DNA of 5,830 bases from JBBKWH01 sp037968855 (GTDB lineage Bacteria > Pseudomonadota > Gammaproteobacteria > Pseudomonadales > Moraxellaceae): contig JBBKWH010000042.1 in the NCBI GenBank assembly GCA_037968855.1, forward strand, positions 1-5,830, in the 5' to 3' direction. Within the stretch, counting starts at the first letter, position 1. Every line of letters begins with the position of its first letter. The position numbers were made by a program, and so were the translations under genes. The notes below the pieces were generated by a model. It saw nothing but the letters and a program-made list of their open reading frames with translations, made no database searches and had not been told where the DNA came from. This document shows positions 1-5,737 of the stretch, piece by piece.

Positions 1-345
1 ATTGCTTTTGTTGCAAGGACTTTGAAATCAGCTCGGGTGAAGATCATGATGGTATTGCCCATGATGGCACAGTTGGTTGATCAGACGGAACCGATCAAGC
101 CTCTGCCAGATGATATGCAGTTGCATGCTGCTTGTCGCAGTGGTCGATGTGCTGCGAGTCGTGTGTATGGCGACTCATCGTGTGATCAAATGATTAAGCA
201 GATTATTGTGCGTAAAGGCGTGTTGGGCGGCTTGCCAGAAATTTATGCGCAGTTGCTGCGTTGCAAGGATGCCGCACAACATCTGTCGCAGATGTCGCCT
301 GCGCAGAGTAATGTCAAAAGCTGTATTTGGTTTTTACCGTTATAG
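1..345 (+). CDS. Hypothetical cysteine-containing protein, possibly 5'-truncated by the window edge
   Basis: I do not recognise this protein. The frame is open from base 1 to a TAG at 343-345, so it may be the last 114 codons of a longer gene. An internal start is also credible: ATG 46-48 has GGTGA (36-40) five bases upstream and would give 99 residues beginning MMVLPMMAQ. Codon choice looks like that of the neighbouring genes, which supports real coding. Visible features are five cysteines (two in a CRSGRC stretch, then in SSCDQM, LLRCKD and KSCIWF) and a short C-terminal end, WFLPL. I see no clear signal peptide, membrane helix or named motif in the visible part. The cysteines would suit an exported, disulfide-bonded protein, but that is inference. 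The gene converges on the minus-strand gene ending at 401, with 55 bases between them. It is probably a real gene; its function and true start are unknown. Confidence 0.5.
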   Translation: MAFVARTLKSARVKIMMVLPMMAQLVDQTEPIKPLPDDMQLHAACRSGRCAASRVYGDSSCDQMIKQIIVRKGVLGGLPEIYAQLLRCKDAAQHLSQMSPAQSNVKSCIWFLPL

Positions 346-364
346 CAGACCAAACAGCGGATGA

Positions 365-389
365 GGCCCAACCACGACGGTGGTGAGCC
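365..389. other. Weak hairpin between convergent genes
   Basis: ACCAC (371-375) pairs with GTGGT (380-384) around a GACG loop. After a small internal loop, GGC (365-367) can pair with GCC (387-389). It sits midway between two convergent stop codons, where a shared terminator would be expected. Neither side has a T-tract, so calling it a terminator is only a guess. Confidence 0.25.
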
Positions 390-400
390 ATGATGACAGT

Positions 401-964
401 TTATTTGGCAGCGCCAACCGATTCGGTGAGATGTTTGCGAATCGTTTCTATCGGCAGTTTTTTGGCGGCCATGCTTTTGGGGATGATTTGGGTTCCCTGC
501 TGACCTTTGACACTAAAGAACAAATATAAGAATTTGTCGTTTTCGCGCCATTCCGAAAAATCTTTCCAGCTCACCACGCCACGACCTTCTTGCGCGCCGA
601 TTTTTTGCACCATGACCAGCCCTTGCGGTTGCACGCCAATCTTGATGCCGCTAATTGCTTGCAGTTGATGTTTATCCAGTTCGCGTTCGACTTGCCAGCG
701 GATAAAGTAAGGCCAGCCGACAATGCGTGCGACCAAAAACACCACCACACCCACCAGCATCAGCCAGAACAATACGGTTGAATAGCCGTCAACCAATACC
801 AAGCCTGCAATGGCAGCCGCAGTGACTGCGGCCAAAATAGCCCATGTTTTTATCGAGAGTGTTCTGTCGATCATGTCGTGTTGCAACATAAGCTGCGCTT
901 CACGCTGTTCGGCGACAGACAACTCATACGGAATTGGCTGCATGGTGTAGGGATAAGTAGACAT
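401..964 (-). CDS. Two-helix membrane protein with YcxB-like C-terminal domain
   Basis: Predicted inner-membrane protein of 187 residues. Residues 1-38 are polar and presumably cytoplasmic. Two hydrophobic helices follow at about 41-58 and 62-82, separated by a short DGY turn. The soluble tail ends in a stretch (about 105-167, with GLVMVQK, VVSWKDFSEW, FLYLFF and IIPKSM) that resembles the C-terminal domain of YcxB-like proteins. Those are widespread and have no established biochemical role. The frame stays open upstream to an ATG at 1066, but that extension runs into the inverted repeat behind pta and adds an unlike N-terminus. I prefer ATG 962-964, which has GGTGA (976-980) eleven bases upstream. 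A second ATG seven codons further in is also possible. A weak promoter-like pair lies upstream (TTTATA, 17 bases, TAGTAT on the minus strand), so the gene may be transcribed apart from pta. The family call rests on motif resemblance only. Confidence 0.8.
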   Translation of the reverse strand: MSTYPYTMQPIPYELSVAEQREAQLMLQHDMIDRTLSIKTWAILAAVTAAAIAGLVLVDGYSTVLFWLMLVGVVVFLVARIVGWPYFIRWQVERELDKHQLQAISGIKIGVQPQGLVMVQKIGAQEGRGVVSWKDFSEWRENDKFLYLFFSVKGQQGTQIIPKSMAAKKLPIETIRKHLTESVGAAK

Positions 965-1039
965 AGCGGCAAACATCACCCGAAAAAAGTGATGAGATAC
1001 TAGCCGATATTGGCATGGGTATAAAGTGTCGATCAACGT

Positions 1040-1086
1040 GCCACCGGCTGCTTGGTCCATTGACACAGACCAAGTCGGCAGGTGGC
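1040..1086 (-). terminator. Long imperfect hairpin just downstream of pta
   Basis: Read on the minus strand, GCCACC and CTTGGTC pair with GACCAAG and GGTGGC: a 7-bp inner stem (1051-1057 with 1068-1074), a 10-base loop, a partly paired internal loop and a 6-bp outer stem (1040-1045 with 1081-1086). It begins 8 bases after the pta stop codon, the right place for an end-of-operon structure. No T-run follows it, so it may act as a transcript 3'-end stabiliser or a factor-dependent end rather than a classical intrinsic terminator. Confidence 0.45.
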
Positions 1087-1093
1087 CAGAGAC

Positions 1094-3247
1094 TTATTGA
1101 GCCGCTTGGTGATCTGCTGCTTGGGCCGACTGAATGGCAGTTAAGGCAATGGTATAGACAATATCTTCGACCAATGCGCCGCGTGATAGATCGTTCACGG
1201 GTTTATTTAGACCCTGTAGCATTGGGCCAACGCTGACCACGCCCGCGCTACGCTGTACCGCTTTGTAGGTGGTGTTGCCAGTGTTGAGATCTGGAAACAC
1301 AAACACGGTGGCTTGACCGGCAACCAGCGAGTTAGGTGCTTTTTGTTTGCCCACACTTTCAATCGCGGCCGCGTCGTATTGTAGCGGGCCGTCAATCATT
1401 AAGTCAGGACGGCGCTCACGGGCAATTTGAGTGGCTTTGCGGACTTTATCCACATCGTCGCCGGTACCAGATTCGCCAGTCGAGTAGCTGATCATGGCGA
1501 CTTTTGGGGTAATGCCAAAGGCGATGGCGGAGTCGGCACTTTGAATAGCAATTTCGGCCAGTTCTTCGGCGTTGGGGTCTGGGTTGATCGCACAGTCGCC
1601 ATACACCACCACTTGTTCGGGCAGCAACATAAAGAAAATCGATGATACTAATGAGAAGTTCGGCGCGGTTTTGATCAACTGAAACGCTGGCCGCACGGTA
1701 TTGGCGGTGGTGTGAATCGCCCCAGAGACCAAGCCATCGACTTCGCCCAAATACAGCATCATGGTGCCAAGTACTACGGTGTCAGTCAGTTGTGATTCGG
1801 CCATGTCATCGGTGAGTTTGCCTTTGCGCCGCTCAACCATTGGCGCGATATAACGCTGACGGATTGGTTCTGGGTCCATAATTTGTAGGTCGTCGGGTAG
1901 GGTGATCCCCAGATTTTTGGCGACGGCTTCGACTTCTTCGCGTTTGGCCAACAAAATACAGTCTGCAATGCCACGTGCCTGACAGATGGCGGCAGCTTGG
2001 ATGGTACGTGGTTCGGCACCTTCAGGCAGCACGATGCGTTTTTTGTGCAATTGGGCCTTTTTGACTAAGGCATGCCGGAAGGCCGATGGCGACAGGCGCG
2101 GCGAGCGTGCAATCGCGCAATGCTGACGTAGCCATTCTAGGTCCAAATGACTGGAAACAAACGAGGTGACTTGTTCGGCTCGCTCTAGGTCATCAACCGG
2201 AATTTCGTTGCTCATGTCGCTTAAGCTGGCTACGGTACGGAACGAGTCGTTATCTACTGACAACACCGGTAAGCCTGTGCGCAATGCTGGACGGCATAGC
2301 TCAATAATCCGTTGATCCGGCTGATAACCGCCCGTGAGTAATACACCAGCCAGTGGTACACCGTTCATGGTGGCGAGGGCTGCCGCAACCAAAATATCAT
2401 CCCGATCACCCGGTGTGACGATCAGGCTACCCGCGCGAAAGGCATCGAGCACATTGGTCACGGTACGCGCGCACAGGGTGGTGTGGGTCACGCGACGGCC
2501 TGCATCACCCCGATTCAGCCAGTTGGCATGGATGGCCTCGGCCACATCCTGCACGCGTGGCACGCTTAAGGTATTGCTAAAGGGGATCAGACCAAGCAAA
2601 TGAAAGTGATCTGTGCCCAAGACTGGCGAAAACTGCTGCAATTGGCCGATTAAGATATTGAGCGGCGAGACATGACGGACAGATTGACTGGGCGCGGTTA
2701 ATGCCAGTTCTGGCTCCGGCAAGCCTTTGACTCGCATTAAAATCGCGCCAACAGTACGATCAGACTCGACACCACCAAATGGACGCGCATGCATGTCTAA
2801 GCGGTCGGCCAATACTTCGGGATGATCCAAGTCTGCTGCGGTGACCAAAATTACACGGGCATCCAATGCATGGGCTAAGGCGGCGTTGAGTTGTGCGGCA
2901 TAGCTGCTTTGGCCGGTTGGGACTACGCCCTCGACAATCACCACATCCATGCCATCGCCAGCTTGCTGGTGGAGCGCAATCACTTCTTCGAGTAACTCGT
3001 CGATATGGTCATCACCAAGCATGCGTTCGACATGTTGCTGTGACAGCGCGGTAGGCGTGGTCAAGTTTAAGGTACGAGCGATTAGTGAGGACGAGCGATC
3101 TTCAATGCTGCCGTTGATTTCTTGTTGCAAAAACGGCTTAAAAAAACCAGCCTTTAAGCCATTGGTATCCAGTGCGCGAATCATGCCCAAACAGGCAGAG
3201 GTCAAGCCCACACCAACGCCAGTGGGTACCATCAAAAAAGTCTGCAT
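1094..3247 (-). CDS. pta: Phosphate acetyltransferase, long three-domain form
   Basis: Cytoplasmic enzyme that interconverts acetyl-CoA plus phosphate and acetyl phosphate plus CoA, working with AckA in overflow acetate excretion and acetate use. Its 717 residues match the long enterobacterial form (about 714). Three parts are visible. The N-terminal region is a P-loop NTPase-like domain related to dethiobiotin synthetase (about 1-215). Its degenerate loop, GVGVGLTS at 10-17, lacks the usual lysine, as in the E. coli enzyme. A DRTGG-type middle domain follows (about 217-340). The catalytic acetyl/butyryl transferase domain (about 390-712) carries VLPEGAEPRT, DGLVSGAIHTTANT, YGDCAINPDP, SYSTGESGTG, DGPLQYDAA, FPDLNTGNTTYKAVQR and GPMLQGLNKPVNDLSRG. 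The start is ATG 3245-3247, with AGGA eight bases upstream. It lies 54 bases behind ackA on the same strand, so the two are very probably cotranscribed. In long Pta proteins the N-terminal domains are associated with metabolite control of activity. I see no damage or missing motif. Confidence 0.98.
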   Translation of the reverse strand: MQTFLMVPTGVGVGLTSACLGMIRALDTNGLKAGFFKPFLQQEINGSIEDRSSSLIARTLNLTTPTALSQQHVERMLGDDHIDELLEEVIALHQQAGDGMDVVIVEGVVPTGQSSYAAQLNAALAHALDARVILVTAADLDHPEVLADRLDMHARPFGGVESDRTVGAILMRVKGLPEPELALTAPSQSVRHVSPLNILIGQLQQFSPVLGTDHFHLLGLIPFSNTLSVPRVQDVAEAIHANWLNRGDAGRRVTHTTLCARTVTNVLDAFRAGSLIVTPGDRDDILVAAALATMNGVPLAGVLLTGGYQPDQRIIELCRPALRTGLPVLSVDNDSFRTVASLSDMSNEIPVDDLERAEQVTSFVSSHLDLEWLRQHCAIARSPRLSPSAFRHALVKKAQLHKKRIVLPEGAEPRTIQAAAICQARGIADCILLAKREEVEAVAKNLGITLPDDLQIMDPEPIRQRYIAPMVERRKGKLTDDMAESQLTDTVVLGTMMLYLGEVDGLVSGAIHTTANTVRPAFQLIKTAPNFSLVSSIFFMLLPEQVVVYGDCAINPDPNAEELAEIAIQSADSAIAFGITPKVAMISYSTGESGTGDDVDKVRKATQIARERRPDLMIDGPLQYDAAAIESVGKQKAPNSLVAGQATVFVFPDLNTGNTTYKAVQRSAGVVSVGPMLQGLNKPVNDLSRGALVEDIVYTIALTAIQSAQAADHQAAQ

Positions 3248-3255
3248 GATCTCAA

Positions 3256-3259
3256 TCCT
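3256..3259 (-). promoter_or_regulatory. Ribosome binding site of pta
   Basis: AGGA on the minus strand, eight bases before ATG 3245-3247. It fixes the pta start inside the 54-base gap and shows that pta has its own initiation signal rather than relying only on coupling to ackA. Confidence 0.7.
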
Positions 3260-3301
3260 AAATAGCCTTAATAAAAAATGGGGAGCTGATGGCCAATCTG
3301 T

Positions 3302-4480
3302 TTATTGCGCCAGTACCTGCCGTGTTTCGACCGCAATTCGGCCTTCTTCATCGGTTGGAATCACCCAAATCTGTGGGCCTGTGCCTTGATCAATTCGGCC
3401 TTCGGCACCACGAGTGGTGGCATGGTTGGCGGCTTCGTTCAAGCTCAAGCCAAAGTGCGGTAACAGCGCCAAGGTCTTGGCACGAATATTTGGGGCATTT
3501 TCACCAATCCCACCAGTAAAAATAATGCCATCCAAACGTGGCAAACCACAGGATAACGCGGCCAATGATTTGGCCAAGCGATAACAAAACACCTCAATCG
3601 CCAATTGCGCGCCATCGTGGCCATCTTCGGCAGCCGTGGTCAGCGTGCGCATGTCATTGGATAGGCCAGATAGTCCAAGCAGGCCACTTTGCTTATTTAG
3701 CATTTGGTCAATCTGCTCAAGGCTCCAGCCCAAGGTACGGTGCAAATGCGCATGCAGGCTGGGATCAACATCGCCGCTACGCGTGCCCATCACCACGCCT
3801 TCTAGCGGCGTTAAGCCCATGCTGGTATCGACGCTTTTGCCATGCCAAATGGCACAGGTCGAGCAGCCATTGCCCAAGTGTGCGGTGAGCCAGCCATGCT
3901 GATCTGTGCCCAGCAGTTGATCGGCACGCGCCGACACATAGGCATGACTGGTGCCATGAAAGCCATAACGCCGAATACCATGCTCGTAGTACAGCGCTTC
4001 GGGCAGTGCATAGCGATAGGCACGCGGCGCTAGCGTCTGATGAAACGCGGTATCAAACACCGCCACCTGTGGCAACTCAGGAAACACTTGCAAGGTGGCA
4101 TCAATGCCAATCAAGTTAGCCGGATTGTGCAACGGTGCTAATGGCGAGGTCTGGCGAATGGCTGACAACACCTCGTCAGTGATTTGTGCCGCAGCAGTAA
4201 AATGCTCTCCACCATGCACCACCCGATGACCAATCGCATCTGGATGCTGGCCTTCGAGTCGGGTCAAAATCGCTTGTAGGGCTTGGGTATGATTGGCATT
4301 GTTAATGGCTTGCTCAAAGTCTTGCCCTTTGGCATCGCGGCCTTTAATACGCGCGTCAGGACTGCCGAGTTTTTCGGCCAGACCTTCGATGCGTGTCTGA
4401 CGGCTGGTGGTTTGATTGGCAATCAGGGCATATTTAATCGACGATGATCCACAGTTGATCACCAAAATGGATAGACTCAT
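3302..4480 (-). CDS. ackA: Acetate kinase
   Basis: Cytoplasmic enzyme that transfers the phosphate of acetyl phosphate to ADP, giving acetate and ATP, and works in reverse when acetate is used. The protein has 392 residues, close to the usual 400. It shows the acetate/propionate kinase (ASKHA fold) signatures in order: VINCGSSSIKYAL at 7-19, GHRVVHGGEHF at 84-94, VFDTAFHQT at 141-149, RRYGFHGTSHAYV at 170-182, HLGNGCSTCAI at 201-211, DTSMGLTPLEG at 218-228, MGTRSGDVDP at 231-240, FTGGIGENAP at 321-330 and IPTDEEG at 374-380. By comparison with the Methanosarcina enzyme, the active-site residues should be Asn9, Arg86, Asp143, His175, Arg234 and Glu378, all present. ATG 4478-4480 gives the conserved N-terminus. 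The nearest AGGA is 13 bases upstream, longer than usual, so the ribosome site is weak. It is the first gene of the ackA-pta pair and is preceded by a good promoter candidate. The cysteine-rich gene at 4724 is divergent. Confidence 0.98.
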   Translation of the reverse strand: MSLSILVINCGSSSIKYALIANQTTSRQTRIEGLAEKLGSPDARIKGRDAKGQDFEQAINNANHTQALQAILTRLEGQHPDAIGHRVVHGGEHFTAAAQITDEVLSAIRQTSPLAPLHNPANLIGIDATLQVFPELPQVAVFDTAFHQTLAPRAYRYALPEALYYEHGIRRYGFHGTSHAYVSARADQLLGTDQHGWLTAHLGNGCSTCAIWHGKSVDTSMGLTPLEGVVMGTRSGDVDPSLHAHLHRTLGWSLEQIDQMLNKQSGLLGLSGLSNDMRTLTTAAEDGHDGAQLAIEVFCYRLAKSLAALSCGLPRLDGIIFTGGIGENAPNIRAKTLALLPHFGLSLNEAANHATTRGAEGRIDQGTGPQIWVIPTDEEGRIAVETRQVLAQ

Positions 4481-4514
4481 TGTGTCGTTACATTCCTATC
4501 AGATACTGAACTTT

Positions 4515-4544
4515 ATGCTACAGACTAGCGTGCATGTGTGACAA
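4515..4544 (-). promoter_or_regulatory. Predicted sigma-70-type promoter of ackA-pta
   Basis: On the minus strand, TTGTCA (4539-4544, five of six matches to the -35 consensus) is followed after 18 bases by TAGCAT (4515-4520, four of six matches to the -10). Transcription would start near 4508, giving a leader of about 28 bases before the ackA ATG. An A/T-rich run directly upstream of the -35 (4541-4560) could serve as an UP-like element. Sequence match only. Confidence 0.5.
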
Positions 4545-4580
4545 AAAAAGTGATGTTTTTGCAACAAATCAGACCATTAA

Positions 4581-4656
4581 GGCGAATCATCGTTCAGGTT
4601 GTGAGTTGAGCACTTAGACAGTGATATGCTCAGGCATAGCCGCCGATTGATTCGCC
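4581..4656. repeat. Spaced inverted repeat in the ackA / cysteine-rich gene divergent region
   Basis: GGCGAATCATCG (4581-4592) is matched by its reverse complement with one inserted T, CGATTGATTCGCC (4644-4656), across 51 bases. The spacer contains a small perfect dyad, TATGC-tcag-GCATA (4625-4638). The arms lie between the two divergent starts, so paired operator sites bound by a dimeric regulator are one reading. A stem-loop in the plus-strand leader is another. No known regulator consensus is recognised. Confidence 0.45.
4622..4630 (+). promoter_or_regulatory. Possible extended -10 promoter element for the cysteine-rich gene
   Basis: TGATATGCT has the TGn-TAtgcT form of an extended -10 and lies about 94 bases before ATG 4724. 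The best upstream -35-like word, TTGTGA (4599-4604), is 20 bases away, which is too far for a standard promoter. The call therefore rests on the extended -10 alone and is weak. Confidence 0.25.
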
Positions 4657-4688
4657 AGCAGTGATGGCACATGTCCCCTGAGTATCAC

Positions 4689-4705
4689 GTCAACATTTCA
4701 TTGAC
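4689..4705 (+). promoter_or_regulatory. Short dyad in the leader of the cysteine-rich gene
   Basis: GTCAA and TTGAC form a perfect 5-bp inverted repeat around a 7-base centre, 18 bases before ATG 4724. It could be an operator half-site pair or a small leader hairpin near the ribosome site. A dyad this short can arise by chance. Confidence 0.25.
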
Positions 4706-4723
4706 CATAACAAGAGCAAGACT

Positions 4724-5389
4724 ATGACTTCTATTTTTTCGATTCGTTCACTCACAATGCCGTTGTTGAGACGGGTCTGGGCGCGTTGGCAAATGGTTGG
4801 CATGTTGATGTTAGCGCTGTTGCCACTGCCCAGCATGGCCGACATCGTATCGCAGTCTGTACAGAGTTCAGCAGCACAGAATCCAGCAGTCTCTGCATCC
4901 TCACGCCAAGCCTTGCAACAGCTTGCTGGTCAGATTACACAAGACTGCGTGATCAAGCGTGAACGCACCGTCGAACCGATTGACCCCCGCGAGCGAGCCT
5001 TGTGGGAGATGGGGCAGCATACCGCGTGCGAGTGTCTGCCAGAACGGATTGCGACGCTGAATGATCCTGCATTGATTAGCCCATTGCTGGCCGGTGGCAT
5101 GCAACGGATTGAGGCATTAGCACCATTGCGTGCCGCTTGTGGTGTACAAGGATTGCGTCAGTCGCTACCGACACTATGCCGCTTAGATGCTGCGCAAAAA
5201 CCGCATGCCGCCGCTGAAAACAAAATCTGTGATTGCATTGAGCAGTCGGTGTCTCAAGTCAGTGATGAGGCTTTGGCGATTGAAGCCAAGCAAGCCTACG
5301 CCGATTTTACCGCGCGTGGCCGGACGCAAGGGCAGGCCAGCACCCGTCAGGGCTTGTTTGAAAAAATTGCCCAAGATTGCCGTCGCTAA
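4724..5389 (+). CDS. Secreted or periplasmic cysteine-rich protein with a duplicated C...CxC...C pattern
   Basis: I do not recognise a named family. The 221-residue product starts with a signal peptide: positive residues (RR at 16-17, R at 21), a hydrophobic core around 24-36 and a likely signal peptidase I site after SMA at 37-39. The mature protein has eight cysteines, at 75, 102, 104, 139, 152, 169, 171 and 219. They fall into two blocks of the same order, C...CxC...C. The segments around the CxC pairs look alike (ACECLPERIATLNDPAL and ICDCIEQSVSQVSDEAL), which suggests an internal duplication and up to four disulfides in the periplasm. ATG 4724 has only a weak purine stretch (AAGAGCAAG) upstream. 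ATG 4757, twelve codons in, would give a more typical signal-peptide length, but no ribosome site precedes it. The gene is divergent from ackA and is followed by a small hydrophobic protein on the same strand. The export prediction is firm; the function is unknown. Confidence 0.85.
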   Translation: MTSIFSIRSLTMPLLRRVWARWQMVGMLMLALLPLPSMADIVSQSVQSSAAQNPAVSASSRQALQQLAGQITQDCVIKRERTVEPIDPRERALWEMGQHTACECLPERIATLNDPALISPLLAGGMQRIEALAPLRAACGVQGLRQSLPTLCRLDAAQKPHAAAENKICDCIEQSVSQVSDEALAIEAKQAYADFTARGRTQGQASTRQGLFEKIAQDCRR

Positions 5390-5466
5390 GTGCTGTTCTG
5401 CTTAGAAAAATCACAATGCTGACAGCAGATCGCTGGCATGATGCCGAATAGGTCAGTGGCTCAAAC

Positions 5467-5470
5467 AAGG
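5467..5470 (+). promoter_or_regulatory. Ribosome binding site that favours GTG 5480
   Basis: AAGG lies nine bases before GTG 5480-5482. The upstream in-frame ATG pair at 5438-5443 has no comparable purine-rich site, so this decides the preferred start of the small membrane protein. Confidence 0.5.
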
Positions 5471-5479
5471 CAGATCGAC

Positions 5480-5683
5480 GTGGATACAGCGACCTTATTG
5501 TGGGGTGTGTTGTTTGGTGCGGTGGGGATGGGCTTTTTTATTTATGGCAAAAAACAGAAGTCGGTGATTCCGTTTATTTGTGGTTTGCTGTTGATGATTT
5601 TTCCGTACTTTGTCAGCAATGTTTGGGCGTTGGTGGTGATTGGCGGTGGATTAATGGCTGTGCCGTATTTTGTGCGGTGGTAA
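5480..5683 (+). CDS. Small hydrophobic membrane protein, often labelled 'amino acid transport protein'
   Basis: The 67-residue product is almost entirely hydrophobic, with probable helices at about 4-22, 29-45 and 48-65. A basic GKKQK loop follows the first helix. Positive charges there and in the C-terminal VRW would set its orientation in the inner membrane. From memory, closely similar small proteins (a start like MDTATLLWGVLFGA, a middle with FPYFVSN) occur across Proteobacteria and are often labelled 'amino acid transport protein'. I know of no experiment that supports transport. The preferred start is GTG 5480, because AAGG lies nine bases upstream and the N-terminus then matches that remembered family. 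ATG 5438 would add 14 polar residues (MMPNRSVAQTRQID) with no good ribosome site. It lies 90 bases behind the cysteine-rich gene on the same strand, so cotranscription is possible. A hairpin terminator follows the stop codon by about 20 bases. Confidence 0.75.
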   Translation: MDTATLLWGVLFGAVGMGFFIYGKKQKSVIPFICGLLLMIFPYFVSNVWALVVIGGGLMAVPYFVRW

Positions 5684-5698
5684 ATAACGATGAGTCAT

Positions 5699-5735
5699 AA
5701 AAAACGCCCATCCAGCCTAAGCCAGATGGGCGTTT
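5699..5735. terminator. Intrinsic terminator, probably bidirectional
   Basis: AAACGCCCATC (5702-5712) pairs perfectly with GATGGGCGTTT (5725-5735), giving 11 bp around a 12-base loop. On the minus strand the stem is followed by six T (5699-5704), a good tract. On the plus strand only TTTGTGT follows. It can end the plus-strand transcript of the small membrane protein, but it looks better tuned to stop a transcript arriving from the right on the minus strand. Confidence 0.8.
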
Positions 5736-5737
5736 GT

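Noticed and set aside
965..1066. N-terminal extension of the YcxB-like membrane protein to ATG 1066
   Set aside because: It would put coding sequence into the post-pta hairpin and adds 34 unlike residues. ATG 964 has a better-placed GGTGA and a sensible N-terminus.
3271..3299. Six-T run on the minus strand in the ackA-pta gap, checked as an intrinsic terminator
   Set aside because: Only a 3-bp stem can be formed before the T-run, so I see no terminator or attenuator here.
2949..3389. A 146-codon plus-strand open frame antisense to the start of pta and the end of ackA
   Set aside because: It lies opposite two strongly conserved enzyme genes and spans their junction. Its composition is what antisense of those codons would give, and it shows no motif.
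3538..3902. Two overlapping plus-strand open frames of 88 and 116 codons
   Set aside because: Both are antisense shadows of ackA, whose conserved motifs fill this segment on the minus strand.
4599..4616. TGTGA-containing stretch considered as a CRP site
   Set aside because: The second half should resemble TCACA at a 6-base spacing, but the sequence there is CACTT. I also found no TTGAT-N4-ATCAA FNR site in the region.
4901..5405. Open frames of 63-72 codons overlapping the cysteine-rich gene on both strands
   Set aside because: They lie inside or opposite a longer frame with a clear signal peptide and show no supporting features of their own.
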